A stretch of 64,000 nt of DNA from Polytrichum commune (taxonomy: Eukaryota; Streptophyta; Polytrichopsida; Polytrichales; Polytrichaceae). The translations under genes were made by a program, and so were the position numbers. The notes under the pieces were generated by a model. It was not told the origin of the DNA. It saw only the letters and a program-made list of their open reading frames with translations, and ran no database searches. Positions 56,719 through 64,000 of this stretch are shown piece after piece; position 1 is the first letter of the stretch; each line of letters begins with the position of its first letter. Location: the NCBI GenBank assembly GCA_950295325.1, contig OX485805.1:55700758-55764757 (forward strand), read 5' to 3'.

Positions 56719-59700
56719 GATATGGACTCTTCACAGGTTGCGCAATCGCAACCCCAATCTGGAGAGGATGTTGTTCTTGCGGCCCCCGCGGTTGAAGTTG
56801 AAGCTGTGCAGGTTGAGAGTCTCAATTCGTAGGGCCCATTACAAGTAGAGGTGAGTTGGATAGTTGTTGAATAATTTGTTAAGCAAGTTTTTTGAGTTCT
56901 AGCTTTCTAAGCATGGTTTTATTGTTTGTGTTTTTGTTAGGCTCTCGCAATGAGCGAAGATGCCGTTCAAGCAGTTGCCGACACGGATCCCGTGGTGTGT
57001 GAGCTTGAGCTTCGGAAATCACAAAAGGAGGACTCCATTGGTGTTATCCAACGCCTTCGGATTAAGCCAACATGTAAGTCCCGCTTATCCATTCCCTTAT
57101 GCCGCTTGAGAGCCCTCCCTCTCGTCCGTCCTATCAGTGAGGTTGAGGTGCAGCGCTTGGAATGTGAATTTGTAATGGGATACCGAGAGGGTGATCGGGT
57201 TCTTTACGTGTCTTCTTTCAACGACGTTCCCGTGGACCTCCCCATTCCCCCTGGCATTATGGCCTCTTGGAGCCCTCTCTGGCAAGAGGCCTCCGCAGAA
57301 TTTGACGCCAAGCTCAAGGAGGATCCGGATCTTGCACATTTCGCCGGGAAGATGTTCTTCGTCTGGGAAGGCAATCATCGTCTCACCGCTTGGTGGAGAC
57401 ACATCAATAACCACCACGCCGATGACAAGAGTTGGCATATCTCGGTGGATTGCATTGTTGTTGACCCTAGAGGATACACCGGTATATTCCTCAATGCCAT
57501 GAGCGACATTAATTGGTAAGCTCATTCATTTTTTTCATTCATTTTTCATTTTTGTTTCAATTCTTTTCCATTATTTTCAGCTCACGTTCCTCACATATTT
57601 TTTCTCAGGTCAACCAAGCATGATTATGTCAAGGCAAACATTCCGGCCAAGCTCCTTCGAATCCGCACTTTTGGGAGGTTAGAGTTGTCCACCTTCAAGG
57701 ATCTTATATCGCCATCTGACTACAAAGCATGCGAGAAGATAAAGGAGAGTCGCCCAACTTGGTACACCTTGACCGCGGATGTTTTCGTTAAGTTTCTTTA
57801 CAAGGTATGGTTTTATGCATTCAATCATTTAGAGCTTCCAACATAGATAATTTCCATACCGATTATATGAACTCACAAGGTCATTTCTTGCAGAGAGACA
57901 TTTCGGCTCAAGCAGACCTTGCAGTGAGGCATTACCGTGAGACCACACCCGTTGCGGAGAGGTCGGCCACTGAGATTTGGAATGTTATGACCAAGGCCCA
58001 GGAGAGGACAATCAAAAGTATTCGGGCCCGTTCTTTTGAGAAGTACATATCCGTTGCACACCCTGACAATGGAGAGGATTTCTTTCATGAGGTACTCTTT
58101 TGAACTCAAATCACTCTTGAACGCAATTCATCCAAATCACTCTTCAACTCTATTACTCTTTTGAACTCAAATCATTTTTATTTTGTGCACAGATTGACCG
58201 TCATTTTAATGAGTTCTCTTCGACGGATATGACAATTGAAAAATTGCAAAAAATTGTCACATGCCCGGTCGAAGCTTCGTTCAAAGCTAAGTGGCTTCAC
58301 TGGTGGAACGCCCCCCTTCGTGAAAGGTTAGATAACAAGTTCCCCGTCGACAAGCCTATGAGGGAGAGGGCTTTGGACGACTGGCTACACAAGGCGTCTT
58401 TCTGGGCTCAAGTAAATCCATTCCTCGGCCTTCTTCATTTTCATTTTCCTCTATTCCATTTATCTCATATCTAATCATCTCCTTCTCTGCAGTTGGAGAA
58501 AGAAGTCGCGGTTGAAATTGAGACCTTAGAGGAGAGCCTCTCCGTCTACATTGATTGGGACGCATCAGAAACTATCTTGCGCCCTCGTGAGTACGTTGAT
58601 CATTGGCGGATTGTCCTTTGGGACAAGGCCTTCAAGCCTTATCTCGGCGATAAGCCTGACATCGCATTTGCCAAAGGTGATAATCTCTTGGAGTTCGAGG
58701 AGGGGGCTCTCGCTATCAAGCGTGTAGCCTATCGGTAATACATCTATCCTCCACTTTGCACCTCTCCTTAATGTCATTTCTTGCTCGTTTTGTTGGTTTT
58801 CTTACATTCTTGTTTTGTCATGTAGGTATATCATGAGAGAATTGGTTGTGAAGAATGCATTGGCCTCATCTTCCTTGCCGGACTACCTCTCGGACTGGGT
58901 GAATATTTTTTCTAGCCTCTGCGTGTATACGACCGCGCAAACAAACAAGTTTTCCGAATTGCACTTGCAGGGTGGTGGATGGTACTTGGATTGTGCTGCA
59001 GGATTTGTCCCCGGGGAAGAGAAGGCTTTGTTTGCTAGCCTTGTGGGTAGTGCTCTGGATAATAACATTGTTACCTTGGAGGACCCTGACATCGTTGAGC
59101 TTCCCCCTCCTCCTCCTAAGGCACCAAGGAGAAAGGGCAGAGCAAAGAAGACCGCCACTCAAGCATCTTCCCAAATTCTCACTCGGTCTGCTTCTAAGAC
59201 CCCGGTTGAGCCACCCACCCTTCCACACAGTCCATCTATCGCTCCCTCCGTTGCTCCCTCTCTTGCCCCTTCTGTTACTCCATCTGCATTTCATCCACAA
59301 TCTCTTGCCACTCCATCTCATAGTGGCACTTCTCTCCTCTCTTTGCCTCGCAAGAGGAAGGCCGCTCTCTTGGATACCAGTGCCACCTCTTCGGATGCCA
59401 CTAACACGCTTACCCTCATCGAAAATGTGGACATGGTTCAACTAATGCTGGATTCCGAGGTTGCCGGAGGTCCCCTCCCCGCATATACCCGCATCCAAGA
59501 GTTCATTGCCAAGGTTTGTATACTTGCCTTCGTCAATTCTCAATTTTTTTTCCTTTGCTTTGTTTATTTCTTTCCTTCTTGTTTTCTCATGAAGTTTCAA
59601 TTGCAGGTTGGGGCAGGTCGTTCCCGTGTGAACACCTCGACTACAACTCACAAGGGCCTCGATTTGCTCTTCGCCGACATTCCCGAAAATTTGCCGGTGC

Positions 59701-60922
59701 CGAACATCTCCACCGATGTTCCTGCTTGGAACAAGCTCCATGAATCATACTATGAGTGTCTTTTTGCATTTGCGAAATCTAACCTCTATGATCATGGTGT
59801 CCTTGTTCTTGCCCATTGTGCGAGTGCCAGTGTTTCTAGGAGTATTTTCGATTGGGCACACACTTATGACTTCTACGTCGCGGAATATTGGTTTGGAATG
59901 AATGATTTAGACCTCCAATCTCCCGTTGTTCCCTCTGGAGTGGTAAGCAAGTCTCCCTCTCTTCCCTTTCCGTATTGCTTATCATTTCAATTTCAATTCA
60001 ATTTCAATTCCATTTCATTTCAATTCAATTTCATTTTCATTGTTGCAGACTCGGAAGTTCAACATCAAAGTTCTTGTTCGTGTTAACTCCGTTCTTAGAG
60101 TGCGGGAGGAGGCCATACAAGAGTATGGTTACAACCTCCAACGAGATGGATGGTTGAATACCTTCACCGATGAGAAGAGCCAGACGATGCGCAGTGATGG
60201 GGTACCTTGGCGAGGTGCCCGTGAGAAGCATCCTGTTTTTTTTTCCATCCTTCTCGCTACTCTCACCGACAAGAATGATGTTATTATGGACTGGCAGTGT
60301 GGTGTAGGTACGCCTTCTTTTTCAACTTCATCCTTACTTTGAATTTTCCATTATTTTTCCTTGACTAGTTTTCATACTAACATTTTACCTCTCTTTGCTT
60401 TAGGTGGTTCGATTACAGCATGTCGCTCCCTTGAGCGGCATATTGTGGCCCTTGAGAGTGACCCCGTCATTTTCAATTCACTCCTACTCCCCATGCGCGA
60501 TCCCCAGCCTGCGCGTATATCTCGCTCAGTTGCCGCACCGTCTACATCTATCTTTGATCCTCCTCAAAAGATGACCAAGAGGGCATTCGGATTTCTTTGT
60601 GCGTAAGTTTGCTTTCTATATTTTGCCATGTTTGCTTTGATTTCAAATTCTCATTTTCTAGTGTCATCATGTTTCTAATCCTTTTGCTTGGGTGTTTAGA
60701 GAGCCAGCGGAGGTCGCAGTCATTCGTCGAGACATGTTTTCAAGTCCTCCGAAGCCGTTTGAGCTTCCCCCGTATGCTAGTGCAATGGCGGATTGTTTTG
60801 CGAAGGCGGAGTCCCCATCTCCTCCTCGCGTTCGTCATTTCTCGCGTGGAACACGAAATCTTTTCTTGTTAGAAGCAAATGAGGGTGAGGAGAGTGATAG
60901 GGAATGTTCTCCAAGCCCTTAG
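56719..60922 (+). CDS. ParB/Srx-like domain fused to DNA-methyltransferase-like domain (gene G)
   Basis: Eleven exons with GT-AG borders join cleanly: 56719-56850, 56941-57515, 57609-57804, 57894-58091, 58193-58411, 58493-58734, 58826-59513, 59607-59942, 60049-60307, 60404-60602 and 60700-60922. The first has TAG at 56830-56832; from the ATG at 56950 the frame gives about 1041 residues. A ParB-like region (about 45-190) reads LSIPLCRLRALPL, then an ISEVEVQRLECEFVMGYREG helix, then VWEGNHRLTAWW (138-149), fitting the GxxRxxA nucleotide-binding loop of ParB/Srx folds. The C-terminus has motif IV as DLLFADIPE (722-730, with DIPE for DPPY) and motif I as DWQCGVGGS (896-904), followed by the acidic ALESD (917-921): the beta-class DNA amino-methyltransferase order. 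Between them lies a long basic/Pro-Ser region. The altered motif IV leaves activity open. A polyadenylation signal AATAAA is at 60978-60983. Confidence 0.75.
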
Positions 60923-61135
60923 TTTATCATTTTGGTTTTGGAGATTATAACTCCGTTTGTTGTTGTTATCCGGCTTTAATAAAAGTTGTGTGTTGGTTTT
61001 ATTTTTGATATCCGGCGCAAGTTTCATTCTTTCTTTCCATTATTTCATATTCATATGTCAACCCGCATTGCATTCTTTATTTTTTCTTCATCGTTCGGAT
61101 CTCTTAACTTCTAGTCACAAAACAATCTAGCTCTC
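60923..61135 (+). other. 3' untranslated region of gene G
   Basis: AATAAA at 60978-60983, about 55 bp past the stop, followed by T-rich sequence, is a plausible polyadenylation region. It ends at the LTR-A insertion. Confidence 0.6.
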
Positions 61136-62107
61136 TGTCGCAACCCTTGCTAGGTCCCTTAATAATCTTGCCAATTTTCGTTTCTAGCAAAGGTTACGAG
61201 CGCTAACCCTTCGCATTCCGCCATGCTAATGGATAGCTCCTCTTACCCCGGACCAATAGTTCATAGGAGGGAACCAACCCTCCTACTTTGCTTTCGGGAC
61301 TCACCCCTTAATCGGTAACCCATTTCCCCAATGTGGACTTCCATCCATGGAAGTCCAATCCTATGTTGATCATCGCGTTGCCGGAGCAACACTACAACAA
61401 CCCGAAGCATACTAGGCAACTATGGCCTCACAATGGGCCAATGCCCATGGAGGCCGTGCCGTTCGGCCTCGGGTGGGTGAGGCCACACCACCTCACCCAT
61501 ATAAGCCTCTAGGACTTCACGCGGGGCCCCTACCCCACCGTCAACCAACCTCTTGTCTCTCTACCAAGAGTTGGGGCCAAGTGGACATTTTCCTTTAGCT
61601 GCTGGGCCTAGAACCCACTAGCAGCTTCAGACCATCATAACTTCCTTGTATGATGTCTGATCATAACAACCAACCACTCCATCTTCATCTACGCTTCACG
61701 TAGATGCCGATGGACTCCTCACTTGCCCCATTCGGACAAGTATTGAGGACGTTATGCCTGTTTGAACCTTGGCAGTCCCGGGAATCACTCCCAGGCACTG
61801 CTGTACCAGGGCGCTGTCCCGGGACAGCGCCCCACTCAAATGGCCATAACTCCTAGCTCACACCTCCGATTGAGGTGTTCTTGAGCTTTCTAGAATCACC
61901 ACGCCATGAGCTACGCATAGCTCATGGCCTTACCCTTGTGCCTCCTAGTCTTCGTGGGTGGGAGGCGTTCCCAACGCCCGGGGCCCTCACCCACACTAGG
62001 ATCACTTGGGCCCTCTCACCAACGGCGCCACAAGTCCCGGGTGTCACTCCGGGGTCCCCCTTGTGCCCATGGTGTTTCGGGCACTCCTCATGGAGAGGTG
62101 CGCGACA
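61136..62107 (-). mobile_element. Solo LTR-A, inverted
   Basis: A 972-bp LTR in minus orientation (starting TGTCGCAACCC and ending GTGCGCGACA on the plus strand), flanked by the 5-bp duplication CTCTC (61131-61135 and 62108-62112). The duplication shows an independent insertion that has lost its interior by LTR recombination. Confidence 0.95.
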
Positions 62108-62112
62108 CTCTC

Positions 62113-62853
62113 GGCTCTTAGTGTGAGATCTTAGTTATAGGGGGACCATACTTTCTATTAGTGTGGATGGTTTATTTTATGGTTGTGCACACTAATCACA
62201 TTGGCCGTCTTCCAATCCCAATTGCTATATAGCAATTGGAAGTTTTGTTTGGCACGCGAACATAACCTCGTCAAACTTTTTAAATTGAAATTCATGTTGT
62301 TCTCAAAGAGCCGGCACGTCACCTCAAAAATTTCCAAGAGGATTCTAAGGTTGGACTTGGGGGATTTGTCTTTGAGGTCTTTGGCTAAGCTAAGGACTGA
62401 ATTGGAAGGCTGTTATGGTGCGACGGAGTTTTATGGCATGTTCTTTGGATCATTTTACCCATATTGGACATGCCCGGCAGATAGGGTGTAGATGGCCCTA
62501 AACTAGAGTATATAGTTATTTTAACTAACTACCCATTTTTGTAAGTCTTGAGGTTGGCTACATTTTGTTGACCAATAAAATATTTTGTGTATGGTATTTT
62601 GATTTCAATTTGGTGACGTCAGCCCTAATTTAATATGATACATTTGAAAACATATACTATAAGATGTTTGATAACAAATGCAATCTTCCACGCCTATAGG
62701 ATCCGTTGGTTTCTCAAACAATTCTGGGTTATTATGTCCACGGGAATGGGGGTACCTTTCCAAATATAGAATTCAAACTATCTCTAATTCCACGGAAATA
62801 GGCACTGCTTCTCCTAAAATTACCCAACAAAATCTAAATTTTCCGCTCTCCAA

Positions 62854-62884
<31 letters not shown>

Positions 62885-62905
62885 ACGCTCACATACTTGA
62901 GTTTC
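62113..62905 (+). repeat. Right copy of the inverted repeat-family end
   Basis: This is the mirror of 98-770: a conserved coding tail, then noncoding sequence (AATATTTTGTGTATGGTATT and TCCACGCCTATAGGATCCGT), ending in GCTCTCCGCTCTACGCTCAC near 62892. It faces outwards, as does the left copy, so the two enclose almost the whole window. They may be the ends of one very large composite or two separate insertions. Confidence 0.65.
62183..62491 (+). pseudogene. Conserved hypothetical C-terminal exon, copy of 517-1017
   Basis: The last 70 or so codons (CLAREHNLVKLFKLKFMLFS through SFYPYWTCPADRV) align with the minus-strand frame at 517-1017. The upstream half of that protein is absent and is replaced by sequence resembling the noncoding repeat near 13880-13940. 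This copy is therefore an internally deleted derivative. Confidence 0.5.
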
Positions 62906-63193
62906 CCGACCGGAACCCGACCCTATCCCACGGGCAAGGTGTGGATGGCCCTCAATCCCTGGTGCCACAGGGTTTAGGTCGGCCGACCCAAACTCCCACC
63001 CAAAATATTTTGTGGAACATTTTGTGGACTGGCGCACAGTATTGGGAGCTCACATTGCATTTGTGTTGCAAATGTCTTGATCCTCAGTGTCCCCATTCAT
63101 CGTGATGTTTTGCATTTTCCAATATTTGATTCTTTTGGACCCTTACGTTGTGTCCATGTTTGTTGAGGTTTCATGTGCATGTGTGTAGGCGTA
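62906..63193. other. Spacer with one TTTGGGTCG-type palindrome, 5' flank of transposase fragment
   Basis: TTTAGGTCGGCCGACCCAAA near 62971 is an isolated relative of the gene F palindrome, about 29 kb from the array. The rest is the 5' flank of the transposase-like gene, with an acceptor-like TGTGTAG just before its ATG. Confidence 0.5.
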
Positions 63194-63756
63194 ATGGAGG
63201 GAGTTGGTGGAAGAGGGGATTCCTTCTCTGAAGACATGGGCAGCACCCAATCTCTGTCTGGGGATGAGCTAGACATTGTCGGGGAGGATAGTTTTGATGA
63301 CAGTGCAGATGAAGGTCATTTGGGGAGTCCTTCGCCATCTGACCCTTTTTGCCCCATTGTGGAATGTGCGGGGCTTTCACGAGCTTCATGGGTGAATTTG
63401 GATGTGGTACTTGTTAATGACAGTGGAGTTGCTGTGGCGGAGGGTATTTGTCGTAACACACATCCACAAGATTGCATTGATGAACACCCCCTTGGCACCG
63501 AGGACGTTGGAGTTGTTATATTAGAATCACTCGTACATTCGGAAGTCAATCCAACTCATAGGTTCTCGTTGCGAAGGTGGCCGTTGAGGAATGTGACAAT
63601 TGAGGGGGTTAGCTTGCGCGACCATGAGCGACGACACGTCCAAATCCAACAGGAGCTCCAAGCAAACATTCGGCCACACAAAGGCCTTCGGAAGTACGAA
63701 ACATTGGCACGTCCTACTCCGTCTGCAAATAAGTGTAAACGTCAAAGGTTGCTCTG
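63194..63756 (+). pseudogene. DUF7869-type transposase, N-terminal part, cut by LTR-A
   Basis: The ATG at 63194 opens a frame with an acidic Ser/Asp-rich start, followed by a block clearly homologous to the N-terminal part of the gene at 14729-17825. Shared motifs are LDVVLVN, then GICRN...DCID, HRFSLRRWPLRNV and RPHKGLRKYE. The frame ends where LTR-A begins at 63757. Whether the rest of the gene lies beyond the window is unknown. The two copies are diverged (about half of residues shared by eye), so they are different family members and not a recent duplication. Confidence 0.75.
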
Positions 63757-64000
63757 TGTCGCGCACCTCTCCATGAGGAGTGGCCGAAACACCATGGGCA
63801 CAAGGGGGACCCCGGAGTGACACCCGGGACTTGTGGCGCCGTTGGTGAGAGGGCCCAAGTGATCCTAGTGTGGGTGAGGTCCCCGGGCGTTGGGAACGCC
63901 TCCCATCCACGAAGACTAGGAGGCACAAGGGTAAGGCCATGAGCTATGCGTAGCTCATGGCGTGGTGATTCTAGAATGCTCAAGAACACCTCAATCGGAG
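63757..64000 (+). mobile_element. LTR-A, partial, running off the window
   Basis: Starts TGTCGCGCACCTCTCCATGA at 63757 and matches the first 244 bp of LTR-A. It may be a solo LTR or the 5' LTR of a full element beyond the edge. The preceding bases (GCTCTG) would be the left target duplication. Confidence 0.92.

Overview
The window reads as repeat-saturated nuclear DNA of a streptophyte (green plant or charophyte alga). It has plant-style Ty3/Gypsy LTR retrotransposons (one with an initiator-tRNA-Met primer site), GT-AG introns of about 80-250 bp, TTTAGGG tracts, and no bacterial operon structure. My best guess from memory of similar repeat proteins is a charophyte such as Chara, but the sequence alone does not prove it. 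Almost every recognisable gene belongs to a mobile element or looks like mobile-element cargo. I see no ordinary housekeeping gene and no tRNA or rRNA gene.

Layout. 1-2.9 kb: one end of a repeat family with a conserved short coding exon, then minisatellites. 2.9-12.1 kb: a solo 2.2-kb LTR (family B) split by a 7.06-kb chromovirus (family A) with near-identical LTRs and target duplications. 12.1-14.1 kb: more minisatellites. 14.7-17.8 kb (minus): a DUF7869-type transposase gene with one in-frame TAG, followed by an array of the palindrome TACGGACGCGCGTCCGTA. 20.5-30.8 kb: a segment bracketed by CACTATATTCG-type inverted ends. It carries, on the minus strand, a three-exon gene of about 1384 codons joining a ParB/Srx-like domain to a DNA-methyltransferase-like domain, an FCP1/NIF-type phosphatase-like gene and a small unknown gene. 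31.6-33.5 kb: an array of the palindrome TTTGGGTCGGTCGACCCAAA, which also sits in the introns, the last exon and the flanks of the ParB-methyltransferase gene; a small TIR element is nested in it. 33.6-37.3 kb: a truncated family-A element. 37.3-46.3 kb: a family-B Gypsy element with nearly complete pol and its 3' LTR but no 5' LTR. 46.6-50.3 kb (minus): a MULE-like transposase with a SWIM zinc finger. 50.6-60.9 kb (plus): a second, very divergent ParB-like plus methyltransferase-like gene. A roughly 5-kb array of a third palindrome, AGGCCTCGGATCCGAGGCCT, fills what looks like one of its introns. 61.1-62.1 kb: an inverted solo LTR-A. 62.1-62.9 kb: an inverted copy of the left-end repeat. 63.2-63.8 kb: the 5' part of a second DUF7869-type gene, cut by another LTR-A that runs off the window.

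The most interesting feature is the repeated association of a ParB-like/DNA-methyltransferase-like fusion gene with its own family of perfect or near-perfect palindromes of about 20 bp, present in dozens of copies and placed inside introns or even in frame in an exon. This resembles a ParB-parS or modification-site relationship carried by eukaryotic mobile elements. The pairing is visible in the sequence; the functional link is inference.
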